A stretch of 6,624 nucleotides of DNA, from the NCBI GenBank assembly GCA_002684605.1, contig NYVM01000098.1, positions 1-6,624 of the forward strand. The letters run 5' to 3'. A model generated the notes under the pieces. The model was not told the origin of the DNA. It ran no database searches and worked only from the letters and a program-made list of their open reading frames with translations. This DNA comes from Candidatus Pelagibacterales bacterium (GTDB lineage Bacteria > Pseudomonadota > Alphaproteobacteria > TMED109). Positions 1 through 4,943 of this stretch are shown piece after piece. The position numbers and the translations under genes are program-made. Numbering within the stretch: position 1 is the first letter of the stretch; each line of letters begins with the position of its first letter.

Positions 1-621
1 ATAGTCTCAGAAATAGCTGGAACAACTAGAGATGCTATTGAAGATCAAATAGTTATTAATGGTTTTAATTATAGATTTATAGATACAGCTGGAATAAGAA
101 AAACAGATGATAAAATTGAAAATCTAGGAATTGAAAGATCTTTATCTCATGCTAAAAAATCCAACATTATAATTTATCTTATAGATGCCACACAAGACAT
201 TAAAAGTCAACTCAAAAATATTAAAAAACTAAATATTGAAGATCAAGAAAAGGTTATTAAAGTGATAAATAAAATTGATTTAAATAAAAAAGTAAGTTCA
301 GAAATAAATAATGCCATATACATATCAGCAATTAACCAAACAGGCATAGATATATTAAAAAACCGATTATATAAATTTACTAACATAAATAATCTTGACA
401 CTAATAACACGGTAGTTACTAATCAAAGGCACTATGAACAATTACTAAAAACCAATGCAGAATTAGAATTAGTTATTAAAGGACTAAATGATAGCCTATG
501 TAGTGATCTTTTAGCTATAAATATCAAAGAATCGCTTTACCATCTTGGTTTAATAACTGGAGAGGTTTCCTCTGATGACCTTCTTGGAAATATATTTGGT
601 AAATTTTGTATCGGAAAGTAA
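1..621 (+). CDS. mnmE: tRNA uridine-5-carboxymethylaminomethyl(34) synthesis GTPase MnmE, 3' part (5' end outside window)
   Basis: The frame is open from base 1 to the TAA at 619-621 (206 codons), so this is the C-terminal half of a protein of roughly 450-470 residues. MnmE (TrmE/ThdF) is a cytoplasmic GTPase that works with MnmG to modify the wobble uridine of certain tRNAs. Visible G-domain motifs are the G2 loop IAGTTRD (bases 13-33), G3 DTAGIR (82-99) and G4 NKID (268-279). The C-terminal helical domain follows and ends in FCIGK (604-618); its Cys (607-609) is the conserved residue of this family. The P-loop and the N-terminal folate-binding domain lie left of the window. A GTG at 262 is internal and is not a separate start. 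The last six codons belong to a direct repeat found again at 4846-4863, so the present 3' end was probably touched by an integration event that left the protein intact. Identification is very secure. Confidence 0.97.
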   Translation: MVSEIAGTTRDAIEDQIVINGFNYRFIDTAGIRKTDDKIENLGIERSLSHAKKSNIIIYLIDATQDIKSQLKNIKKLNIEDQEKVIKVINKIDLNKKVSSEINNAIYISAINQTGIDILKNRLYKFTNINNLDTNNTVVTNQRHYEQLLKTNAELELVIKGLNDSLCSDLLAINIKESLYHLGLITGEVSSDDLLGNIFGKFCIGK

Positions 622-701
622 TCCTCTACCCTTTCAATTTCTAGAAACTTCCATTTACTAGATAATTTTTTACTTTTTGTTAAATACTTATTTACCAAAT
701 T
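604..701. repeat. Direct repeat copy 1, putative attL at the mnmE 3' end
   Basis: This stretch matches 4846-4943 with a constant offset of 4242. Only two differences were found: T606/C4848, which is the synonymous third base of the Phe codon, and C651/A4893. Similarity stops at both edges (A603/T4845 and T702/A4944). The copy begins with TTTTGTATCGGAAAGTAA, the codons FCIGK-stop, and runs about 80 bp beyond the stop. An imperfect inverted repeat around the stop (GAAAGTA at 614-620, then TACCCTTTC at 627-635, 6 bp between them) could be a tyrosine-recombinase core. A perfect palindrome TTTCTAGAAA lies at 638-647. The role as attL is inferred from the analogous 18-bp att sites of SGI1-type islands in the same gene. 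Confidence 0.85.
638..680 (+). terminator. Weak possible terminator after mnmE
   Basis: A short AT-rich stem, TCTAG at 640-644 pairing with CTAGA at 658-662, is followed by the T-rich run TAATTTTTTACTTTTT. The stem is only 5 bp, so the call is tentative. The same structure recurs within the second repeat copy (4882-4904), where it lies between the element and the convergent lipoprotein gene. Confidence 0.25.
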
Positions 702-720
702 TATCCTTTTGTTTTATGTT

Positions 721-773
721 TTTTTGTTGCTAATTTTCATTTTTATTAGAAATAATTTTTCAAGCAACAAAAA
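721..773. other. Left subterminal inverted repeat of the putative element
   Basis: TTTTTGTTGCT (721-731) is the exact reverse complement of AGCAACAAAAA (763-773), with 31 bp between the arms. The left arm with its next bases, TTTTTGTTGCTAATTT, matches 4763-4778 near the other end of the element in 15 of 16 positions. The T-tract comes first and the A-tract last, which does not suit a rho-independent terminator on either strand. It may be an arm-type binding site for a recombinase or a structural end signal. The rest of the non-coding stretch 702-892 shows no convincing gene, and no promoter with the Bacteroidota TAnnTTTG box was found upstream of the gene at 893. Confidence 0.5.
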
Positions 774-892
774 TCCTATAAATATCTATGTCTCTAAGTT
801 TATCTGTGATAGAAAGACTAATTTGAACATAAGTAAAAGTACTAATAAGTAGTTATTTAGAAAATTATTAAGTTTATAGAAAAATAAACACA

Positions 893-1471
893 ATGAAAAA
901 AATATATATAATCCCCTCTCTACTTTTAATTATAATTCTTTTTAGCAGCTGTTCAAAGACTTTATTGATTCATCAGGGTGAACACGGATATTCTGGCGAA
1001 TTAGGTGATAATTATGAAATCAGCAAATTAGAACCAATCTCTACTTCTGGTAAATCGTTTTTTGGATTTGGTAGTGGTACAAGTTCTAGAGATGGTCTAG
1101 CAACTAATTTCATTGGTTCAGATGTCAATTATAAACAATCAAATTTTCTAAGAGCGTTAACATTTTTAGTATATTCTGCAATTGTACCAACTATAATTTC
1201 TGAAACTACAAAGGAATATGGTAAAAGTTATAGCCCAGAATTTCAAGATATTGTTGGAGGCTTAGCATTCGGTGGAATTTTAAATAATTTAACCTGGAAT
1301 AAAACATCTGTTAATGAAGCTATTAGGAAAGGTACACTAAAATTAATTGATGATAATCCGTCAGTAGATTTATTTGTTTATCCAAAATATAAAATTACAA
1401 CTACTCCAGGATTGTTTAATAGTAAAGCAAGTTTCACTATAAATTCTAAAGGAGCATCTCTTAAAAAATAA
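893..1471 (+). CDS. Uncharacterised lipoprotein, first gene of the element operon
   Basis: The 192-aa protein starts with a lipoprotein signal peptide: basic MKKIY, a hydrophobic core, then the lipobox FSSC with the lipidated Cys at residue 20. The next residues (SKTLLIHQ) are not acidic, so an outer-membrane surface export signal is not evident. The middle holds a Gly/Ser-rich stretch (residues 53-67) and two hydrophobic or glycine-rich segments (about 86-106 and 120-132). The C-terminal third has an AIRKGTLKLI helix followed by a VDLFVYPKYKI strand, a layout seen in small periplasmic lipoproteins that handle a pair of beta strands after a helix, but no family can be named. The leader ends in AAACACA before ATG, similar to but not identical with the repeated leader of the next three genes. 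It lies 17 bp upstream of the next gene, on the same strand, so a shared transcript is likely. Confidence 0.8.
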   Translation: MKKIYIIPSLLLIIILFSSCSKTLLIHQGEHGYSGELGDNYEISKLEPISTSGKSFFGFGSGTSSRDGLATNFIGSDVNYKQSNFLRALTFLVYSAIVPTIISETTKEYGKSYSPEFQDIVGGLAFGGILNNLTWNKTSVNEAIRKGTLKLIDDNPSVDLFVYPKYKITTTPGLFNSKASFTINSKGASLKK

Positions 1472-1472
1472 A

Positions 1473-1512
1473 AAACAATAGATTAACAATGAAAAAACTA
1501 CTACTTATATTA
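1473..1512 (+). repeat. Shared 40-bp leader/start/signal-peptide block, copy A
   Basis: It consists of AAACAATAGATTAACA (1473-1488), then the ATG and the next 21 bases coding KKLLLIL. It is identical base for base to 2321-2360 and 3062-3101. In this copy similarity ends after the 40 bp, and the following residues lead to a lipobox and not to the GFGQ cleavage site found downstream of copies B and C. The first 16 bp include the translation initiation region, which in Bacteroidota is A-rich and lacks a Shine-Dalgarno box. Confidence 0.9.
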
Positions 1513-2322
1513 TTACCAATCTCTCTCTTTCTTGTAAGTTGTGAAGGAGGTGAAGATGAAGTAGTAATATCATTTGTTGGAAAAAAATGGATTGGTTATG
1601 TTCCAAATTATGGAAATGTAATATTTGAACTAAATAATAATAGAAATTTAAATCTTTATAGTTGTGATTGTGACGGGTATACTTTAACTGATTACTTAGG
1701 AGATTGGTCTATTAAAGGTGATTCTATTAATTATACTTACATAAATAATAATTTTGAATCTACAGAATTATTTGGAATTATTGAAGATTATAATAGTACA
1801 GAACTTAAATTTTTTGTTAATAATTCTACAAACTCAATTTGTAATATTCACACTGCGCCTGATCCAATTGATTGCACTTATATTCCAGATGATGGATTTG
1901 AACAGGAATTAATTGATAGTGGATATGATGATGTACTAGACAATTTTGTAAAAACTTCAAATATTATTTCAGTTTCCTATTTAGGTTTTTCTCCAAATAC
2001 TGTTTCTGATTTAACAGGAATAGAGGATTTTACTTCTTTAACACATTTGTCTTGTTCTGATAATCAAATTACATATCTTGATATAAGTAAGAACACCAAT
2101 TTAGATTATGTTGATTTATTACATAATCCACTATATACTCTAGATTTAAGAAATGGTAAATCAAATTATATTGGAGATATGTTTGTGACAGTTGGATGGG
2201 GACATAACCTTAGTTGTGTTAGTGTAGATGATGTAAATTGGGCAAATAATAAACTTTTAGCTAATGGTTCTAATGTTTATTATTTTTATCCTGAGCCAAT
2301 CTTTAGTAATAGCTGTAATTAA
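1489..2322 (+). CDS. Leucine-rich-repeat lipoprotein with an N-terminal lipocalin-like domain
   Basis: The 277-aa protein has a lipoprotein signal with lipobox LVSC and lipidated Cys18, followed by EGGEDE. An acidic cluster right after the Cys resembles the lipoprotein surface-export signals known in Bacteroidota, so an outer-surface location is plausible. Residues 28-120 (GKKWIGY..., GDWSIKGDSINYTY...) look like a small beta-barrel or lipocalin-type domain. Residues 131-152 (YIPDDGFEQELIDSGYDD) form the linker that commonly precedes LRRs in flavobacterial proteins. Residues 174-222 contain LRR units (LTGIEDFTSLTHLSCSDNQ, YLDISKNTNLDYVDLLHN, LYTLDLRNG). A cysteine-containing cap follows (CVSVDD at 243-248, final Cys276). 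A role in binding or adhesion is inferred from the fold only. The start lies inside the 40-bp repeat, and the stop overlaps the next repeat by two bases. Confidence 0.85.
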   Translation: MKKLLLILLPISLFLVSCEGGEDEVVISFVGKKWIGYVPNYGNVIFELNNNRNLNLYSCDCDGYTLTDYLGDWSIKGDSINYTYINNNFESTELFGIIEDYNSTELKFFVNNSTNSICNIHTAPDPIDCTYIPDDGFEQELIDSGYDDVLDNFVKTSNIISVSYLGFSPNTVSDLTGIEDFTSLTHLSCSDNQITYLDISKNTNLDYVDLLHNPLYTLDLRNGKSNYIGDMFVTVGWGHNLSCVSVDDVNWANNKLLANGSNVYYFYPEPIFSNSCN

Positions 2323-2360
2323 ACAATAGATTAACAATGAAAAAACTACTACTTATATTA
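2321..2360 (+). repeat. Shared 40-bp leader/start/signal-peptide block, copy B
   Basis: It is identical to 1473-1512 and 3062-3101. The first two bases of the block are the last two of the previous gene's TAA, so the block abuts the end of the upstream reading frame directly. Similarity with copy C continues at lower identity through about 2390, the GFGQ cleavage site, and is then lost. Confidence 0.9.
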
Positions 2361-3062
2361 CTGTTCTTGCCAATAATTGGGTTTGGGCAAGAAATAAATT
2401 TTAAATCAGAAAAATCTGTAAGAAAATACTTTGAAAACAATGCAACAGAATTAGAAGGCGTTTGGAATTATAAACTTTATCGTCTTGCTTTTATTAAGGA
2501 GGAAAACACTTATAAAGCAATTGTCATTGAGAATACTGGAAGATATAAAAAGGGCGATTTAAAAGCAACCTTTGAAGTTGACTCTTCAAGTTCAAATATT
2601 GTAATTAATTTTAAAGGAAATAAGAAACAGGATATTATTTGTAATGGAAAAATAATTAGCAATCAGTTAATTGAATTTGAAATTTTAGGAGAAAAGGGAG
2701 GTGATAGAACCTTTTTAAAAGAATATCCATTGTTTGATTTTGAATTATATGATGAGAATTTCAATATCTCATATGATTTGAATCTTAAAACTACTGAAAA
2801 CCAACCTAACCAATTAATTAGTCTTCAAAATGAGATTAATGACATAAATTTAAAAATGGAACTTCATCATCAACAATATTTTAAAGGAGTAGGTTTTAGT
2901 ATTTTGGGGTTAGGATTAACAACAATAGGAGTATTTAGCGGTGTAGATGGTGTTACATATCTAGGAGGTGGATTTTCTTTAGTTGGAGGAATAATAAGCA
3001 TAAGGTCACACAGATGGTTTAAGAAAAAGCCAAATGGAATCAACAAAAAAAGAAACTATTAA
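2337..3062 (+). CDS. Secreted protein of unknown function with a hydrophobic C-terminal segment
   Basis: The 241-aa protein has a signal peptide ending IGFG-Q, with cleavage probably before Gln18. Residues 25-150 are predicted mostly beta (GVWNYKLYRLAFI, YKAIVIENTGRY, DLKATFEV, NIVINFKG), with a GVW start reminiscent of ligand-binding beta-barrels. A short heptad-like helix follows (LISLQNEINDINLKMEL, about 160-176). Residues 183-222 form two glycine-rich hydrophobic stretches that could make a membrane hairpin, followed by a strongly basic tail (HRWFKKKPNGINKKRN). That order fits a protein anchored in the inner membrane with most of the chain in the periplasm. No family was recognised. It sits 14 bp after the LRR lipoprotein and 15 bp before the propeller gene, on the same strand, with the shared leader on both sides, so co-transcription is likely. 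Confidence 0.82.
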   Translation: MKKLLLILLFLPIIGFGQEINFKSEKSVRKYFENNATELEGVWNYKLYRLAFIKEENTYKAIVIENTGRYKKGDLKATFEVDSSSSNIVINFKGNKKQDIICNGKIISNQLIEFEILGEKGGDRTFLKEYPLFDFELYDENFNISYDLNLKTTENQPNQLISLQNEINDINLKMELHHQQYFKGVGFSILGLGLTTIGVFSGVDGVTYLGGGFSLVGGIISIRSHRWFKKKPNGINKKRNY

Positions 3063-3101
3063 AACAATAGATTAACAATGAAAAAACTACTACTTATATT
3101 A
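3062..3101 (+). repeat. Shared 40-bp leader/start/signal-peptide block, copy C
   Basis: It is identical to 1473-1512 and 2321-2360. Its first base is the last base of the upstream TAA. After the block, copies B and C stay alike up to the end of the signal peptide (B to about 2390, C to about 3131, sharing ATTGGGTTTGGGCAAG), then diverge completely as the mature proteins begin. Confidence 0.9.
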
Positions 3102-4367
3102 CTTTGCTTTCCAATGATTGGGTTTGGGCAAGGATGGGAAACAACATTTGGAGGAACAGATTCTGATGTGGGTAATTCTGTTCAACAAACCACTGATGGA
3201 GGATATATCATTACAGGTAGTACAGAGTCTTTTGGAAATGGAAAAAATAGTGATGTCTATCTAATTAAAACAGATGGAAATGGAGTAGAGCAATGGTCTC
3301 AAACATTTGGAGATACAACTGATGAAGAGGGTTATTCAGTTCAACAAACCACTGATGGAGGATATATCATTACAGGATGGGTTATGTTTCCTAATTCATT
3401 TCCAATAAATTTTCCTGCATGGAATTATGATGTATATCTAATTAAAACAGATGGAAGTGGTACAGAACAATGGACTAAAACATTTGGAGGAACAGATTCT
3501 GATTTTGGTTTTTCAGTTCAACAAACCACTGATGGAGGATATATCATTACAGGATATTCAAACTCTTTTGGAAATGGGTATTATGATGTCTATCTTATAA
3601 AAACAGATGGAAATGGGGTAGAGCAATGGAATCAAACTTTTGGAGGAACAGGTAATAAATGGGGTCTTTCTGTTCAACAAACCACTGATGGAGGATATAT
3701 CATTACAGGATATACAGAGACTGTTAATGGTCTCTTTTCTGTCTATCTAATTAAAACAGATGGAAGTGGTACAGAACAATGGACTAAAACATTTGGAGGA
3801 ACAGATTATGATTTTGGTTTTTCAGTTCAACAAACCACAGATGGAGGATATATCATTACAGGACGGAATGATGGTGATGTCTATCTAATTAAAACAGATG
3901 GAAATGGAGTAGAGCAATGGACTAAAACATTTGGAGGAACAGATTCTGATGAGGGTCATTCAGTTCAACAAACCACTGATGGAGGATATATCATTACAGG
4001 CAGTACAGAGTCTTTTGGAAATGGGGGTTATGATGTCTATCTTATAAAAACAGATGGAAATGGAGTAGAGCAATGGAATCAAACTTTTGGAGATACAACT
4101 GATGAACAGGGTTTTTCAGTTCAACAAACCACTGATGGAGGATATATCATTACAGGATGTACTGATCCTGGAAGTAATTATGTCTATCTAATTAAAACAG
4201 ATGGAAGTGGTAATGTAACTTCAACCTTTAACATTCCCATAAACCCTAATAGAAAGTTAGAAAAGGTAGTTGATATATTAGGAAAAGAAACTAAACCTAA
4301 AACGAACACTCCACTGATTGAAATCTATGATGATGGAACAGTAGAAAAAAGAATAGTTATAGAATAA
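3078..4367 (+). CDS. Secreted seven-bladed beta-propeller protein with a short T9SS-like C-terminal sorting tail
   Basis: The 429-aa protein has a signal peptide ending IGFG-Q (cleavage near Gln18). Seven tandem repeats follow, each with SVQQTTDGGYIITG, a loop, DVYLIKTDG and W-x-x-TFG; they start at residues 34, 87, 146, 198, 249, 295 and 347, with units of 46-59 residues. The N-terminal strand WETTFGGTDSD (20-30) would complete the last blade, giving a Velcro-closed seven-bladed propeller. This is a widespread extracellular repeat family in bacteria and archaea whose ligands are mostly unknown. Residues 383-429 (NPNRKLEKVVDILGK, then DDGTVEKRIVIE) resemble the C-terminal sorting region of T9SS cargo: short, but with the DILGK and final beta-strand pattern. 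Export across the outer membrane is therefore likely. The loops after IITG are the variable parts and should lie on one face. It is the last gene of the four-gene operon and uses the shared leader. Confidence 0.88.
   Translation: MKKLLLILLCFPMIGFGQGWETTFGGTDSDVGNSVQQTTDGGYIITGSTESFGNGKNSDVYLIKTDGNGVEQWSQTFGDTTDEEGYSVQQTTDGGYIITGWVMFPNSFPINFPAWNYDVYLIKTDGSGTEQWTKTFGGTDSDFGFSVQQTTDGGYIITGYSNSFGNGYYDVYLIKTDGNGVEQWNQTFGGTGNKWGLSVQQTTDGGYIITGYTETVNGLFSVYLIKTDGSGTEQWTKTFGGTDYDFGFSVQQTTDGGYIITGRNDGDVYLIKTDGNGVEQWTKTFGGTDSDEGHSVQQTTDGGYIITGSTESFGNGGYDVYLIKTDGNGVEQWNQTFGDTTDEQGFSVQQTTDGGYIITGCTDPGSNYVYLIKTDGSGNVTSTFNIPINPNRKLEKVVDILGKETKPKTNTPLIEIYDDGTVEKRIVIE
3135..4212 (+). repeat. Seven tandem intragenic repeats, highly conserved in DNA
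   Basis: The core coding VQQTTDGGYIITG recurs seven times (serine codons at 3177, 3336, 3513, 3669, 3822, 3960 and 4116) with almost no synonymous change; the one clear exception is ACAGAT for ACTGAT in the fifth copy. Longer blocks are also shared. The ends of blades 2 and 4 (GSGTEQWTKTFGGTD...DFGF) are nearly identical over about 100 bp. Blades 1 and 6 share the STESFGNG loop and the FGDTTDE motif. The pattern points to recent duplication or gene conversion. The loops differ in length and sequence, from four residues (RNDG) to about 17. Confidence 0.92.
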
Positions 4368-4404
4368 ATGAGCATAATTTCTATTATATACTAAACGATA
4401 TAAT

Positions 4405-4683
4405 ATGCCATTTAAGAAAGGAATAAGCGGAAACCCTTTAGGTAGACCTGTAGGGTCAATAAGCAGCTCTACAAAGCTTTTAAGAGAACAAATAGGCTTG
4501 GCTATAGATGGAAACAAACTAAGCGATATGCTTAATCAAATAACTAATCCAACAGAGTACATTAATGCTGTAAGTAAGCTCCTTCCCTATGCTATTGGGA
4601 AAAAGAAAGCATATGAAGAAATAGAAGAAATGGAGCCAATTGAAGTAACAATCAATTTTATAGGAACGGACGAAAATAATTAG
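4405..4683 (+). CDS. DUF5681-like small protein (GNPxGRP motif), phage-type
   Basis: The 92-aa protein begins MPFKKGISGNPLGRPVGS, matching the KGxSGNPxGRPxGS signature of DUF5681-type proteins. These are common in phages and prophages of Bacteroidota and Proteobacteria, often near terminase genes, and are presumed to bind DNA. A helical segment follows (TKLLREQIGLAI, KLSDMLNQI, PTEYINAVSKLLPYAIGKKK), then an acidic tail. The helix ending in LLPYAIGK also fits small-terminase-like members of this group. It is preceded by 37 bp after the propeller gene with no shared leader, and has no signal peptide, so it is cytoplasmic, unlike all other genes of the element. It is the only element protein likely to touch DNA and lies about 160 bp from attR. 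A role in excision, packaging or regulation is possible but unproven. An opposite-strand frame here is a shadow. Confidence 0.78.
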   Translation: MPFKKGISGNPLGRPVGSISSSTKLLREQIGLAIDGNKLSDMLNQITNPTEYINAVSKLLPYAIGKKKAYEEIEEMEPIEVTINFIGTDENN

Positions 4684-4720
4684 TCAAATCGACTAAAAGT
4701 GCATAAAAATATATCCAAAT

Positions 4721-4837
4721 AATCAATATAGTTATTAACTTTGAAACACATAAAAATAAAAGTTTTTGTGGCTAATTTGTTGTTTGAAAGCACAAAAAAA
4801 ACTACTAAGTACTAAAAATCAATAAGTTATATTGATT
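4721..4837. other. Cluster of AATCAATA repeats beside attR, including an IHF-consensus match
   Basis: AATCAATATAGTTAT (4721-4735) is repeated as AATCAATAAGTTAT (4817-4830), and the second copy forms a hairpin with TATTGATT (4830-4837; 8-bp stem, 5-nt loop). AATCAATAAGTTA (4817-4829) fits the enterobacterial IHF consensus WATCAANNNNTTR exactly. It lies 17 bp from the start of the repeat. Integration host factors bend DNA next to tyrosine-recombinase cores, so the position is suggestive, but in AT-rich DNA such matches can be accidental. The surrounding stretch 4684-4845 shows no gene. Confidence 0.4.
4763..4798. other. Right subterminal inverted repeat of the putative element
   Basis: TTTTTGTGGCT (4763-4773) pairs imperfectly, with one base missing, with AGCACAAAAA (4789-4798), 15 bp between the arms. 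The left arm with its following AATTT matches the left-end repeat at 721-736 in 15 of 16 positions. Finding related inverted repeats near both ends of the insert supports a shared end-recognition function. A terminator is less likely because the T-tract precedes the stem. Confidence 0.45.
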
Positions 4838-4845
4838 ACTGTACT

Positions 4846-4943
4846 TTCTGTATCGGAAAGTAATCCTCTACCCTTTCAATTTCTAGAAACTTACATTTAC
4901 TAGATAATTTTTTACTTTTTGTTAAATACTTATTTACCAAATT
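4846..4943. repeat. Direct repeat copy 2, putative attR
   Basis: It starts TTCTGTATCGGAAAGTAA, again encoding FCIGK-stop but with the other Phe codon, and is not preceded by any mnmE coding sequence. It continues as a near-identical copy of the 80 bp behind mnmE. Its last two bases belong to the stop codon of the convergent lipoprotein gene (TTA at 4942-4944 on this strand). The isolated mnmE tail with no gene attached is the strongest sign of an integration junction. Confidence 0.85.

Larger units (their letters stand above)
604..4943. mobile_element. Putative integrated genomic island (about 4.24 kb) in the mnmE 3' end, without its own integrase
   Basis: The segment is bounded by direct repeats 604-701 and 4846-4943 that reproduce the FCIGK-stop end of mnmE. 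This geometry is expected when a site-specific element enters a gene's 3' end and restores it. The 3' end of mnmE/thdF is an established island site (SGI1 family; tyrosine integrase, 18-bp repeat). The cargo is four exported-protein genes on one strand and a GNPxGRP phage-type small protein beside the right end. Similar subterminal inverted repeats occur inside both ends (721-773 and 4763-4798). No integrase, excisionase of a known type, relaxase or replication gene is visible, so movement would need help in trans; otherwise the element is a deletion remnant. Alternatives are a duplication by homologous recombination, or one member of a tandem array continuing to the right. Confidence 0.72.

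Noticed and set aside
262..621. Separate 119-aa gene starting at GTG 262
   Set aside because: It is the in-frame C-terminus of MnmE; the frame is open to base 1 and carries the G2-G4 motifs upstream.
3177..4203. CRISPR or other DNA repeat array
   Set aside because: The repeats are in frame inside one open coding region and encode propeller blades; the spacers are coding loops of unequal length.
4278..4517. Minus-strand 79-aa reading frame
   Set aside because: It overlaps the propeller tail and the GNPxGRP gene on the opposite strand, has no recognisable domain and is a shadow.
4680..4696. TTAGTC/GACTAA hairpin as terminator after the GNPxGRP gene
   Set aside because: The 6-bp stem is real but no T-run follows it, so a rho-independent terminator is not supported.
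4736..4743. TAACTTTG as a plus-strand Bacteroidota -7 promoter box
   Set aside because: It fits TAnnTTTG, but no TTG lies at the required distance upstream and no gene follows on that strand before attR. It could drive the first gene in an excised circle, but that is too speculative to annotate.
604..4943. Insertion sequence or transposon
   Set aside because: There is no transposase and no terminal inverted repeat at the boundaries; the long direct repeat containing a gene tail fits site-specific integration better than a transposition target duplication.
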